Shown here: in pieces, positions 28,205 through 37,745 of the stretch
Layout: each line of letters begins with the position of its first letter
How positions within the stretch are numbered: position 1 is the first letter of the stretch
NCBI RefSeq assembly: GCF_024124375.1
Contig: NZ_JAMXRZ010000004.1
Location: forward strand, 24,230 to 88,229
Direction of reading: 5' to 3'
Length of the DNA: 64,000 bases
Origin: Klenkia sp. PcliD-1-E
GTDB lineage: Bacteria > Actinomycetota > Actinomycetes > Mycobacteriales > Geodermatophilaceae
Notes under the pieces: model-generated
The model's database searches: none
Told to the model about the DNA's origin: nothing
The model's input: the letters and a program-made list of their open reading frames with translations, nothing else
Made by a program: the position numbers and the translations under genes

Positions 28205-29295
28205 CCACGGCACCCGCCCGGCCGGCCGCGGTCGCCGAGCTCCAGGAGCGGGCCCCGGCCGACGTCGTCCTGTCCGGGGTGACCCGCACCTACGGCACGA
28301 CCACCGCGCTGGACGCCCTGGACCTGCACGTCGCCGGCGGGGAGTTCCTCGCCGTCCTCGGGCCCTCGGGCTGCGGGAAGACGACGGCGCTGCGGGCGAT
28401 CGCCGGGTTCGAGCTGCCCGACGCCGGGACGATCACCGTCGGCGGGCGCGACGTCACCACCGTCCCGCCGAGCAAGCGGGACATGGGCATGGTGTTCCAG
28501 GCCTACTCGCTGTTCCCGAACATGACCGCCGCGGACAACGTCGCCTACGGCCTCGCCGTCCGGCGGCGCGGGCGGGCCGAGCGGCGCACCCGGGCCGCGG
28601 AGCTGCTGGAGCTGGTCGGCCTCGCCGACCGCGGCGACCGCTACCCGCACCAGCTCTCCGGCGGCCAGCAGCAGCGCGTGGCGCTGGCCCGCGCGCTGGC
28701 GGTGGCCCCGCAGGTGCTGCTGCTGGACGAACCGCTGTCGGCACTGGACGCCCAGGTCCGCGTGCAGCTGCGCGACGAGATCCGGCGCATCCAGATCGAG
28801 CTGGGGACGACGACGATCTTCGTCACCCACGACCAGGCCGAGGCGCTGTCGGTGGCCGACCGGGTCGCGGTGCTGCGGGCCGGGAAGCTGGAGCAGGTGG
28901 CCTCCCCCGACGAGCTGTACTCCCGGCCGGCGACCGGGTTCGTCGCCCGCTTCGTCGGCACCACCAGCGCGGTCCCGGCGCAGGTGCGCCCCGACGGCCA
29001 GGTCGACCTCCTGGGCACCAGCCGCCCGGTGGCCGGTCAGGCACCCGCCGGCCACGTGGTCGCGTTGCTGCGGCCCGAGCAGGTGGTGCTGCGCCCCGAC
29101 GCCGGCGGACCGGCCCGGGTGGTCACCCGCACGTTCTCCGGCGGCACCACCCGGGTCACCGCCGTCCTGCCCGACGGCACCGAGGTCGCCGCCGACGTGG
29201 TCAGCACCGAGTCCACGGAGCTGGTGCCGGGCACCGCCGTGCAGGTCACCCCGACTGCCCGGCCGGTGCTGCTCGTGCCCGCCGCGGAGGCGTGA
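28201..29295 (+). CDS. ABC transporter ATP-binding protein (PotA-like)
   Basis: 364 residues. Walker A GPSGCGKTTALR near residue 58, Q-loop MVFQAYSLFPNM, signature LSGGQQQRVALARAL, Walker B LLLDEPLSALD and switch His in FVTHDQAEALS are intact. A C-terminal TOBE-like region (ALLRPEQVVLRP onward) matches polyamine/iron-type importer ATPases. It powers uptake by the two upstream permeases. The following hotdog gene is coupled by TGATG. Confidence 0.9.
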   Translation: MTTAPARPAAVAELQERAPADVVLSGVTRTYGTTTALDALDLHVAGGEFLAVLGPSGCGKTTALRAIAGFELPDAGTITVGGRDVTTVPPSKRDMGMVFQAYSLFPNMTAADNVAYGLAVRRRGRAERRTRAAELLELVGLADRGDRYPHQLSGGQQQRVALARALAVAPQVLLLDEPLSALDAQVRVQLRDEIRRIQIELGTTTIFVTHDQAEALSVADRVAVLRAGKLEQVASPDELYSRPATGFVARFVGTTSAVPAQVRPDGQVDLLGTSRPVAGQAPAGHVVALLRPEQVVLRPDAGGPARVVTRTFSGGTTRVTAVLPDGTEVAADVVSTESTELVPGTAVQVTPTARPVLLVPAAEA

Positions 29296-29699
29296 TGGAG
29301 GCCGAGCAGCGGGTCCAGCTGGCGCTGTCGGTCCCGCTCGTCGCGGCACTGGGGGTGCAGCTGCTCGACCCCGCCCGGCCCTCGGCCGGGGTGTGGCTGC
29401 CGGTCGGGTCGCTGTCGGCCAACGGGGCCGGCGGCGCGCACGCCTCGGCGCTGTCCGCGGTGCTGGAACTGGCCGGCTACCTCGCCCTGGCACCGGCCCT
29501 CGCCGACGACGAGCACGCCGTCTCCCACGCGGTCGCGCTGCAGCTGATCGGCCCCGCCCCGGCGGGCAGCCAGGTGCGCGCCACCGGTCAGCTCGACCGC
29601 CGAGGCCGCCGGAGCGCCTTCGTCACCGCGGTCGCCCAGGTCGACGACGTCGTCGTCGCCCGCGCCCAGATCACCAAGACAGTCGTGCCCTGGGGCTGA
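29295..29699 (+). CDS. Small hotdog-fold (PaaI-like) protein
   Basis: 134 residues. ATG 29295 overlaps the ATPase stop by one base (TGATG); GTG 29292 is an alternative. The pattern (LGVQLLDPA, then GAHASALSAVLELAGYLAL and later RATGQLDRRGRRSAFVTAVAQVDD) follows hotdog thioesterases, but the usual HGG loop is replaced by GGAHAS, so activity is uncertain. Coupling to an importer suggests the transported compound is handled as an acyl ester or acid. Confidence 0.6.
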   Translation: MEAEQRVQLALSVPLVAALGVQLLDPARPSAGVWLPVGSLSANGAGGAHASALSAVLELAGYLALAPALADDEHAVSHAVALQLIGPAPAGSQVRATGQLDRRGRRSAFVTAVAQVDDVVVARAQITKTVVPWG

Positions 29700-29898
29700 G
29701 CCGGCGGACGGGGTAGCAACGCCGGGTGTTCGTCTGCCGACAGGTACGCCCCGCCCGCCAGCGGGCAGACCAGGGTCATGACGACGGCATGGTTCGAGGA
29801 GCGGCCCGGGTCCACCACCCCGGTCGAGGGGACACCGACGCGCAGCCGGAGGATGCGAGCTCCGGAGCCGCGGACGGCCAGCTGCCGACGATCGACGA

Positions 29899-29915
29899 GG
29901 ACGGCGCGGCCGTCC
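29899..29915 (-). terminator. Hairpin just after the HU-like gene
   Basis: GGACGGC-GCG-GCCGTCC forms a perfect 7-bp stem with a 3-base loop seven bases beyond the HU stop at 29922. No T-run follows, which is common for terminators in high-GC actinomycetes. Confidence 0.5.
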
Positions 29916-29921
29916 GAAGTC

Positions 29922-30443
29922 CTACTTGCTGTTCTTCGCTTTCTTGCCCGACTTCTTGCTGCCCTTCCCGTCGGCCTGGGCCCCGTCAGCGTTCTTCGAC
30001 TTCTTCTTCTCGCCAGTCTTGCCGCGGGCCTTCTGCACGGCGTTCTTGGCGTCCGCACCGGGGTCGGCCTTGTCGGGTTCGATGGAGGCCGGGACCGTCT
30101 CCGTGCCTGCCGCCTGCTGCTCGTCCTCGTCGACCGATGTCGAGCGCAGCGAACTCGATGCGTTGTCGGCCTCGGTCAGCAGAGCTCGGAACGCCGTCCC
30201 GGCCCGGAACACCGGGACCGTCGTTGCTCTCACGTCGACCGACTCACCGGTACGAGGGTTCCGTGCCGTTCGGGCCGCGCGCTCGCGGCGGTCGAAGGTG
30301 CCGAAGCCGGTCAACGCGACCCGCTCACCGCGGGCCACGCTGTTCCCGATCTCTTCCAGGACGCCGTTCACCGCAGCGACGGCCGTCGCACGATCTCCGC
30401 CGAGACGCTCGGTCAGCTTGCTGACCAGGTCGGTCTTGTTCAA
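29922..30443 (-). CDS. HU-family DNA-binding protein with Lys-rich tail
   Basis: 173 residues. The N-terminal 90 residues are an HU/IHF domain: NKTDLVSKLTERLGGDRATA, GERVALTGFGTFDRRERAAR and ARNPRTGESVDVRAT with FRAGTAFRALL. The last 40 are rich in Lys (GEKKKSKNAD, GKGSKKSGKKAKNSK), as in mycobacterial HupB. The frame extends upstream without similarity, so TTG 30443, preceded by AGAGGGAAG, is taken as start; the resulting NKTDLV N-terminus is the HU norm. It diverges from the relaxase gene, where an HU protein could help bend the transfer origin. A chromosomal HupB role is the alternative. Confidence 0.85.
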   Translation of the reverse strand: MNKTDLVSKLTERLGGDRATAVAAVNGVLEEIGNSVARGERVALTGFGTFDRRERAARTARNPRTGESVDVRATTVPVFRAGTAFRALLTEADNASSSLRSTSVDEDEQQAAGTETVPASIEPDKADPGADAKNAVQKARGKTGEKKKSKNADGAQADGKGSKKSGKKAKNSK

Positions 30444-30650
30444 CGCGCTCTTCCCTCTGCCGCCGGATGCCGAGCTGGCCCCGGCGAGAACGGACAGCGT
30501 CCACCCAAACTGCGGCCACCGCGACTCGGCGATCGGCGGTGAGATCCGCTCGGCCGCATGTCCCGTCAAAGCCTTGCAGAACACGGCCGACACACCTCCT
30601 GCACGCCGGGTGACACCCACGGACCCTTGACGAGCCCTGCGGTGTTCGTG

Positions 30651-33600
30651 ATGACGGTGCACAAGCTCACCACCGGGGATGGGTACACCTACCTCAGCAA
30701 GCAAGTGGCCGCGCAGGACGCCGACGGCCCAGGCGTCGGCGGTCTGTCTGCGTACTACACGGCCAAGGGAGAGTGTCCGGGCCGGTGGCTGGGCCGCGGC
30801 ATCGAGGCCCTCGCCGAGGAGGGTCTTGGTCCGCAGGTCACCGAGGCGCAGATGCGGGCATTGTTCGGGGAGGGGTGTCACCCCGACCGCGACCGCATTG
30901 CCGCTGCGTTGACCACCGCGGGAGCGACTGCGGTAGAGGTCGAGCGGGCGACCCGGCTCGGCGCCCCGTACCGGGTCTACGCCGCGGCCGGTGAGTTCCG
31001 GCAGCGGTGCTCGGTCGCCTACCGCGAGCACAACGCCGCCCACGGCGAGGCCCGTGGCACACCCATTCCGGCGGACGACCGGGCCCGGATTCGGACGTCA
31101 ATCGCCACGGAGATGTTCTCCGAGACCTACGGCCGGGCGCCGCTGAACCCCCGGGAGCTGTCCGGGCACCTGGCGCGGATCTCCCGCCAGTCGACCACCG
31201 CGGTCGCCGGCTACGACCTGACGTTCAGCCCGGTCAAGAGCGTCTCGACGCTGTGGGCCATCGCCCCACCCGAGATCGCCGCGGTCATCGAGCAGGCCCA
31301 CGACGACGCCGTCCGCGACGTCATCGGCTGGCTGGAGGAGCACGCCACCTACACCCGCACCGGCCGGCACGGCATCGCCCAGGTCGACGTCCACGGACTG
31401 CTCGCCGCAGCCTTCACCCACCGCGACTCCCGCGCCGGCGACCCGGACCTGCACACCCATGTCGCCATCAGCAACAAGGTCCAGACCCTGGTCGGCGGGC
31501 GCTGGCTGGCCCTGGACGGCCGGCCGATCTACAAGAACACCGTTGCCGCCTCCGAGCGCTACAACACCCGCATCGAGGCCCTGCTCACCGAACGCCTCGG
31601 GGTGCGCTTCGCCGAACGCCGCGACGGAGACCCCAGCAAGCGTCCGATCCGGGAGATCGTCGGGATTGACGGTCCCCTCCCCCGCCTCTGGTCCTCCCGC
31701 CGCGCCGCCGTCGACACCCGCCGCGCCGTCCTCACCGCCCAGTTCCAAACCGACCACGGCCGGCCACCGACTACGCGGGAAGCCATCCAACTCGCTCAGC
31801 AGGCCAACTTGGAGACCCGGGACGACAAGCACGAACCCCGATCCCACGCCGAGCAGCGCGCTACCTGGCGCGCCGAAGCCCTGGTCGTCCTCGGAGACGC
31901 CGATGGGCTCACCCGGTACGTGGACGGCGCCCTGCACCCCGCGCACCGATCGGCCCCACCGGCCATCACCGACCAGTGGGTGCACGAGGTCGCCCGTGCC
32001 ACGGTCGACCGTGTGGCCCTGACCCGGGCCACCTGGGAGGAACCCCACCTTCGCGCCGAAGCCGAACGGCGAGCCCGGCAGGCCGGCGTCCCCCACGTCG
32101 AACTCGACACCACCGTCGACCGGGTCGTCACCCGCGCCCTGTCACCCCCGTTCTCCCTGCGCGTCACCCCCGACCGGGACGACGGCGAACCGGATCCGCT
32201 ACGCCGCGTCGACGGCGCCTCGGTGTTCGAGGTCGACGGCGCCGGCGTGCACACCTCGGCGACTGTGCTGAACGCCGAACGGCTGATCATCGACGCCGCC
32301 GGACGATTCGACGGACACGTCACACCGACGCACCCACTGCACGTGGCCCTGGAGAACGCAGACCTGCCGCTGAACACCGGGCAGACCGACTTCGTACGGC
32401 AACTGGCGACCTCCGGCGCCCGGGTCCAGGCAGCCCTAGCTCCCGCCGGTACCGGCAAGACCACCGCGCTCGGCGTCCTGGCCGCAGCCTGGCGAGCCGG
32501 CGGCGGCAGCGTCATCGGGCTGGCTCCCTCTGCCGCAGCAAGCGCCGTTCTGCGTCACCAGCTCGCCGACACCACCGACACCGTCGCCAAGTTCGTGCAC
32601 TCCCTCCGCACCGGCGCGGACACCCCCGACTGGCTTGAATCCCTGGGGCCGGACTCGCTGATCATCGTCGACGAAGCGGGCGCCGCGGCCACCGGCGACC
32701 TGGCCACTGTCGTCGATGCCGTCGTGGCCGCGGGCGGATCGGTGCGGCTGGTCGGGGACGACCAGCAGCTGGGCGCCATCGGCGCCGGCGGCCTGCTCAC
32801 CGACCTGGCCCGCACCTACGGCGCCGTCCACCTCACCGAGGTCGTCCGGTTCACCCACGCCGACACCGGCGCCCCCAACACCGTCGAGGGCACGGTCTCC
32901 CTGGCCCTGCGCGACGGCGACCCGGCAGCGCTGGCCTACTACGCCGACCGCGGCCGACTTCACGTCGGCGACCTCGGCACCTGCCTGGACCAGACCTTCC
33001 AGGCCTGGGCCAGCGACCGGGCCGCCGGTCAGGACGCGCTCATGCTCGCCCCCACCCGCGACCTGGTCCGCCAGCTCAACGAACGCGCCCGAGCCGAACG
33101 CCTCGCTGGAGAAGGCCGGCATGGCCGCGAGGTCGCCTTCGCCGACGGCACCGCGGGATCCGCGGGGGACGTCGTCATCACCCGACGCAACGACCGCACC
33201 CTGGCCAACGGCACCTCAGGCTGGGTCACCAACGGCGACCGGTGGACAATCGCCGCCGTCCGCCCCTCCGGCGCCCTCGACGTCGTCCACACCCAGACCG
33301 CGGCCCTGGTCACCCTGCCCACCGACTACGTCGCCGCCCACGTCACCCTCGGCTACGCCAGCACCGTGCACGGCGCCCAAGGCGTCACCGCCGACACCAG
33401 CTACACCGTCATTGCCGGCACCGAGTCCCGCCAGCAGCTCTACGTCGCCCTCACCCGCGGCCGGCACACCAACCACGCCTTCGTCACCGTCACCGGCGAC
33501 GGCGACACCCACAGCGCCATCACCCGCGAGGGAGTCCTCCCCCCGACCGCCATCGACATCCTCGCCCGCATCCTCGACCGGGACACCGCACCCCGGTCGG

Positions 33601-35747
33601 CCACCACCACCGCCGCCCAGGCCGCCGACCCGGCGCTGCAGCTGGCCGGCGAGGTCGACCGCTACGTCCACGCCCTGGCCACCGCCGCAGAAGACCTGCT
33701 CGGCACCGAAGCCATGACCGCCATCGACGACGCCGCCGAAGCCACCCACCCCGGACTGACCGACCAACCCGCCTACCCCACACTCCGCGCCACCCTCGCG
33801 CTCCGCGCAGCCGCCGGGCACGACCCCGCCGCCGACCTCCAGCACGCCACCGACAACGACCGGGCCCTCGACGACGCACGCGATCCCGCGGCCGTCCTGG
33901 ACTGGCGCATCACCACGGGGCAGAGCGAGGGGTCGAGAGGCCCCCTCCTCTGGCTGCGCTCGATCCCCGAGACGCTGGAGAGCGAGCCGCGGTGGGGCGA
34001 CTACCTCACCAGCCAGGCATTCCGCGTCCGCGACCGGGCGTCGCAGGTCGCGAACTCCACTGCAGGTTGGACGGCCGCCAGCGCACCGCCGTGGGCACGC
34101 CCGTACCTCGATGACGCCGACCTCGTGCGCGAGCTCGCCGTCTGGCGAGCCGCCGCCGGCGTCGAACCCTCCGACCCGCGCCCCACAGGAGACCCCGCGT
34201 TCACCGCGGCCGAGGCTTCAGTCCAACGAGAGCTAGACGAACGGGTCCGCGCCCACCTCGCCGGAACGACGGCTGACATCCTCCGGTGGGCGGACCGTCT
34301 CCGCGGCGCGGCCCTGCACATGAGCGAGGACGCGTTCTGGCCCGTGCTCCTGGACCGCCTCACCGACCAGCGCCTCGACGACCCCACCGGCCACCACCTT
34401 GTCGACGCGGCAACGAGGGCACCACTGCCGGATGAGTTGCCCGCCGCAGCCCTCTGGTGGCGACTGCTCGAACACCTCCCCACACATGCTCAACTCCCCC
34501 GCGCCGTGTACCCGGACCCAGCCGAGGATCGGGCTGCTAGCCCATACGACGCCACCTCCTCGACGGAACCCGAGGCGCAGCCCGGGGAGCTGACACGTAA
34601 CCGCGTGCTGGAGCTGAACCGGCTCGCGGCTGAGCTCTACACCCGCAGCTACGACGGCTCATGGGCTCAGGCCTACCTCGTCGATCGACTGGGTGCGGAC
34701 CCCACGCAGACCACGCCCCACCTCATCGGCTTCGCCCCGAAGGGCTGGACCACCCTGGTCGACCATCTCCGCAGCAGCGGCGCCACCGACGACGAATTGA
34801 TCGCAGCGGGGTTGGCGTCACGCGCGTCCACCGGGCGGCTCATCGACCGCTTCCGAGACCGGGTCGTGTTCGCCATCCGCGACCAGGACGACATCGTCGG
34901 CTGGATCGGCCGCTGCCACCCCGTCGCCGACCACACGCCCCACCCAGGGGTCCCCAAGTACCTGAACACCCCCGAGACCGCGGCATTCACCAAAGGCGAG
35001 CACCTGTTCGGCCTCACCGACAACCAGCCATCGATCACCCAGGGGTCAACCCCGGTCTTGGTCGAAGGACCCATCGACGCCCTCGCGGTCACAATGACCG
35101 GAGACGGCCGGTTCGTCGGCGTGGCCCCACTGGGCACCGCCTTCACCGACCGTCAGGCTGACCGCCTGCGCACCGCCGCGCCCGACGAGCGCCCCCGGAT
35201 CATCGTTGGCATGGACGCCGACCACGCTGGTCGCCGGTCTGCGGAAGCCATCTTCTGGCGCCTGAGCGAAGGGTGCGAGACCAGGTCCCTGCACGTACCC
35301 GACGGCGAGGACCCAGCCGGGCTGCTGCACGACGCAGGGCGCGGCGTACTGCTGACCGCCCTTGAATCGCCGTCGGGTCTCGCCGACATGCTCGTCCGCA
35401 GTGCCATCGCCGATTGCAGTGACCAGCTGAACACTGTCGAGGGCCAGGTGGACGCAACACGGCGGGCAGCTCGGATCATCGCCGCGGTGCCCGTCGATCA
35501 GTGGCCGGCCCTGCTCACCCAGGTGGTCGCCGGAACAGGCATCGCCCCAGACATCGCGCTGACCGAGGTCCTCGACGCGGCGGAGGTGCGGCGGCCGGCC
35601 GGTGGAGCGGCGGCCCGCAACGCTTCGCGCGAGGCCGGCGGAACCCACGCTGCCGTGCCGATCCACAAGTCGACACATCGACAGCCCGCCCCTGTCGGCC
35701 AGGCGGCCGCGCACCCGCGCCTACCTTCCCCCGCTCGGGGGCGATGA
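30651..35747 (+). CDS. MobF relaxase - helicase - primase-like (TOPRIM) protein
   Basis: 1,698 residues from ATG 30651 (GTG 30648 adjacent); the MTVHKLTTGDGYTYLSKQVA start is the MobF norm. Relaxase domain to about 400: GYDLTFSPVKSVS and the HUH metal motif PDLHTHVAISN near 265-275. RecD/TraI-like helicase at about 560-1000: Walker A PAGTGKTTAL (Lys603), LIIVDEAG, VGDDQQLGAIG, and motif VI QLYVALTRGRHTNHAF. The C-terminal third reads like a DnaG core: VVFAIRDQDDIVGWIGR, PKYLNTPETAAFTKGEHLFG, then TOPRIM Glu1472 in VEGPIDALA and Asp1522/Asp1524 in GMDADHAGR. It should nick at oriT, unwind and perhaps prime the transferred strand. The gene is unusually long for the family. Confidence 0.9.
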   Translation: MTVHKLTTGDGYTYLSKQVAAQDADGPGVGGLSAYYTAKGECPGRWLGRGIEALAEEGLGPQVTEAQMRALFGEGCHPDRDRIAAALTTAGATAVEVERATRLGAPYRVYAAAGEFRQRCSVAYREHNAAHGEARGTPIPADDRARIRTSIATEMFSETYGRAPLNPRELSGHLARISRQSTTAVAGYDLTFSPVKSVSTLWAIAPPEIAAVIEQAHDDAVRDVIGWLEEHATYTRTGRHGIAQVDVHGLLAAAFTHRDSRAGDPDLHTHVAISNKVQTLVGGRWLALDGRPIYKNTVAASERYNTRIEALLTERLGVRFAERRDGDPSKRPIREIVGIDGPLPRLWSSRRAAVDTRRAVLTAQFQTDHGRPPTTREAIQLAQQANLETRDDKHEPRSHAEQRATWRAEALVVLGDADGLTRYVDGALHPAHRSAPPAITDQWVHEVARATVDRVALTRATWEEPHLRAEAERRARQAGVPHVELDTTVDRVVTRALSPPFSLRVTPDRDDGEPDPLRRVDGASVFEVDGAGVHTSATVLNAERLIIDAAGRFDGHVTPTHPLHVALENADLPLNTGQTDFVRQLATSGARVQAALAPAGTGKTTALGVLAAAWRAGGGSVIGLAPSAAASAVLRHQLADTTDTVAKFVHSLRTGADTPDWLESLGPDSLIIVDEAGAAATGDLATVVDAVVAAGGSVRLVGDDQQLGAIGAGGLLTDLARTYGAVHLTEVVRFTHADTGAPNTVEGTVSLALRDGDPAALAYYADRGRLHVGDLGTCLDQTFQAWASDRAAGQDALMLAPTRDLVRQLNERARAERLAGEGRHGREVAFADGTAGSAGDVVITRRNDRTLANGTSGWVTNGDRWTIAAVRPSGALDVVHTQTAALVTLPTDYVAAHVTLGYASTVHGAQGVTADTSYTVIAGTESRQQLYVALTRGRHTNHAFVTVTGDGDTHSAITREGVLPPTAIDILARILDRDTAPRSATTTAAQAADPALQLAGEVDRYVHALATAAEDLLGTEAMTAIDDAAEATHPGLTDQPAYPTLRATLALRAAAGHDPAADLQHATDNDRALDDARDPAAVLDWRITTGQSEGSRGPLLWLRSIPETLESEPRWGDYLTSQAFRVRDRASQVANSTAGWTAASAPPWARPYLDDADLVRELAVWRAAAGVEPSDPRPTGDPAFTAAEASVQRELDERVRAHLAGTTADILRWADRLRGAALHMSEDAFWPVLLDRLTDQRLDDPTGHHLVDAATRAPLPDELPAAALWWRLLEHLPTHAQLPRAVYPDPAEDRAASPYDATSSTEPEAQPGELTRNRVLELNRLAAELYTRSYDGSWAQAYLVDRLGADPTQTTPHLIGFAPKGWTTLVDHLRSSGATDDELIAAGLASRASTGRLIDRFRDRVVFAIRDQDDIVGWIGRCHPVADHTPHPGVPKYLNTPETAAFTKGEHLFGLTDNQPSITQGSTPVLVEGPIDALAVTMTGDGRFVGVAPLGTAFTDRQADRLRTAAPDERPRIIVGMDADHAGRRSAEAIFWRLSEGCETRSLHVPDGEDPAGLLHDAGRGVLLTALESPSGLADMLVRSAIADCSDQLNTVEGQVDATRRAARIIAAVPVDQWPALLTQVVAGTGIAPDIALTEVLDAAEVRRPAGGAAARNASREAGGTHAAVPIHKSTHRQPAPVGQAAAHPRLPSPARGR

Positions 35748-35772
35748 CCGCTGAAGTCCCACCAGCACGACC

Positions 35773-35795
35773 GCGCGGAGGTCAGACCGCCGCGC
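35773..35795. terminator. Hairpin between convergent genes
   Basis: A stem of ten positions with one mismatch around the loop CAG (GCGCGGAGGT / ACCGCCGCGC) lies 26 bases after the relaxase stop. It overlaps the stop of the minus-strand gene at 35782. It could end transcription from both sides. Confidence 0.45.
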
Positions 35796-36261
35796 CACTA
35801 ACGGTGCTGGCGTACCGGCTCCGGGCCGGCCAATCCTGGTGCCGTCCAGACCTGCACGTGGTCTCCCCCAGGCGATCCAACATCCGATCGCTGAAGGTCG
35901 GGAAGGCGTACCGGTTCCACTCCTCGGTCGGTTGAGGCGACGCAGAGGCCTCAGCCCGCCACCGCAGGACGGCCAGCACCGGGAGCTCGCGGGCGATGTG
36001 GGGGTGGTCCCTCCAGCACGACGGCACCAACTGCGCCGGCCGCCAAGCGAACTCGTGGTTGATCCACAGCACTACGTCCTCGCACCACGCCCAGATCTCC
36101 GCTGCGAGCTCCGCCGTGCAGGACGCCGGCTCCCAAGGCCGCTCCATCTCAGCGACCGCCGAGGCCGGGAACGCCTTCCCCTCCCGGCCCTCCATCCCCT
36201 GCAGCAGGTCCAGCGCAGCGAGGACGCCGAGGGGTGGTGGCGGGAAGGGCAGCACCACCAT
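35782..36261 (-). CDS. Small DUF4913-like conjugation-locus protein
   Basis: 159 residues; ATG 36261 shares one base with the stop of the coupling-protein gene (TGATG). The core EIWAWCEDVVLWINHEFAWR, VPSCWRDHPHI and ELPVLAVLRWRAE, with EEWNRYAFPTF near the end, fits small Trp-rich proteins encoded beside T4SS coupling proteins in actinomycete plasmids and ICEs (DUF4913-like). No enzyme motif is seen. A role in coupling-protein or relaxosome binding is inference. Confidence 0.55.
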   Translation of the reverse strand: MVVLPFPPPPLGVLAALDLLQGMEGREGKAFPASAVAEMERPWEPASCTAELAAEIWAWCEDVVLWINHEFAWRPAQLVPSCWRDHPHIARELPVLAVLRWRAEASASPQPTEEWNRYAFPTFSDRMLDRLGETTCRSGRHQDWPARSRYASTVSGAAV

Positions 36262-37745
36262 CAGCTGGTCGTGGGTGGATCGAGGGGGGTCATCCAGTGC
36301 GCCCGGGAGTACGCGAGCGCCGCAGCCGTCCGTCCGCCGCCGTCCGCTTCCTGACGCCTGGCGCGGTCGACCTGCTGCCGGGCCGCAGCCAGCTCCTCGG
36401 CGAGCCGCCGTCCGTCCGCGCCGTCCAGGCAGCGCTCCAGACGCGCGATGATCGGAGCGGTGGTTCCTGCGATCACGACCGCGTGGCGCTCGGGCACGGT
36501 GCGGAAGTCCCCCGGCCGGAGCACACGGACGTCCTCGCCCGACCGCGACGACCCCACTCCCCCGGGCCCGTCGGTGATCGTCCTCCGGCTGACCCGCACG
36601 TCGTCGAGCAGCTCTGACAGCTCCCGGTAGAAGGTCACGTCCTTGCCGCCGCCGAAGACGATCAGGTTGTTCGTCAGGCCGAACAGTGACCGGGCCTCGT
36701 CCTCGCCGTAGGCGACCACCATCTGCTTCCACGTCTGGGTGGCGTAGATGAAGGAGAGGCCGAGGGCGCGCTCGTTGGCCATCCGTACGCGCAGGGTCGG
36801 CAGCGGTGCCGTCGAGGGCAGCTCGTCCAGGCAGGCGAGGAAGGACGGCGTGATGCGGCCGTGCGGGGACCTGGTCGCGAGCTCCAGCGCTGTGTCGAGG
36901 ACGTGCTCGGCGACGGCCGTCATGAGTGGCGCTGCGGAGGCGTACGGGTCTTCTCGTCCGAGGAGGTAAATCGTGCCGTCCCGTCGGACCAGGTCGGCGA
37001 GGTCGGTCGCGGGTCGGGCCGGCCCCGGGACGCAGCGTCGACGCACGTCCGGCTGGAAGAACAGAGCCATGGCTTGCTGCACCGTCGTGACCGTGTTGCC
37101 GACCGTGTCGGGGCTGCCCCGCAGTGCCCCGAGCAGCAGCCCGTCCCAGAACCGGGCGGCTTGCGGGTGCTGCTGCAGGATCTCGGCGGGCTGCTCAGCC
37201 GCGACCGGGTTCGCTACCCACTCCAGCACGTGGTCGAGGGTGCGGCCGGTGAGTGCGGCCGCGTGCAGGAAGCCCTGCAGCACCTTGGCCGTCTCCGCTG
37301 CGTAGAAGCGCGCAGCTGAGTCTTGCCTGCCGCCGGACACGGCACCGCTGACCGTGCCGGCGGAGAAGGCCTTTGCGCGTCGCTCGGCCGTGCGCGGGTC
37401 GACGCACCCTGCGACCGGGTCCCACACCAGTTCCGGGACACCTGGCGCCGACCCGAACGGGTCCAGGACGGCGACCGGCCGACCGGCCCCACCGGGCACC
37501 GCAGGTCGTTGCCGCCGAGCCATGGTGAGCAGCAGGTCGTCGACCTTCGTCAGCGTGGCCAGGGCCCCACCCCGGTGGGCGAGCATGGCCGGAGCGAGGA
37601 GGTCCAGCGTCTTGCCGGAGCCCTGCTCACCGAAGACGCCGGCGGTCCGGTCGAACCGGCACCACAGTTCCACCCCGGACGGGACGGTGGATCGTCCGAT
37701 GCGCCATCCGACGTCCTGCGGGTCGCAGGTCGGGCGGTGGAGCAT
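36261..37745 (-). CDS. T4SS coupling protein, ATPase part (VirD4/TraD-like)
   Basis: 494 residues from ATG 37745 (TGATG coupling). It begins almost at the ATPase domain: DVGWRIGRST, then Walker A GEQGSGKT at residues 39-46, Walker B FLACLDELPS, GLSFIYATQTWKQM and a TraM-recognition-like C-terminus. It lacks the N-terminal membrane helices and the GWATR linker normally found in the same chain. Those are encoded 1.7 kb upstream by the 39447-39908 gene. It would bring the relaxase-DNA complex to the channel. See the finding on the split protein. Confidence 0.8.
   Translation of the reverse strand: MLHRPTCDPQDVGWRIGRSTVPSGVELWCRFDRTAGVFGEQGSGKTLDLLAPAMLAHRGGALATLTKVDDLLLTMARRQRPAVPGGAGRPVAVLDPFGSAPGVPELVWDPVAGCVDPRTAERRAKAFSAGTVSGAVSGGRQDSAARFYAAETAKVLQGFLHAAALTGRTLDHVLEWVANPVAAEQPAEILQQHPQAARFWDGLLLGALRGSPDTVGNTVTTVQQAMALFFQPDVRRRCVPGPARPATDLADLVRRDGTIYLLGREDPYASAAPLMTAVAEHVLDTALELATRSPHGRITPSFLACLDELPSTAPLPTLRVRMANERALGLSFIYATQTWKQMVVAYGEDEARSLFGLTNNLIVFGGGKDVTFYRELSELLDDVRVSRRTITDGPGGVGSSRSGEDVRVLRPGDFRTVPERHAVVIAGTTAPIIARLERCLDGADGRRLAEELAAARQQVDRARRQEADGGGRTAAALAYSRAHWMTPLDPPTTS

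Noticed and set aside
27832..29493. 553-codon minus-strand frame
   Set aside because: Antisense to the ABC permease and ATPase, which have intact family motifs.
30444..30650. oriT call in the HU-relaxase gap
   Set aside because: Position is right but no convincing inverted repeat or nick motif could be read, so it is only mentioned as a possibility.
33242..34114. 290-codon Arg/His-rich plus frame within the relaxase gene
   Set aside because: Alternative frame of the helicase region with shadow-type composition.
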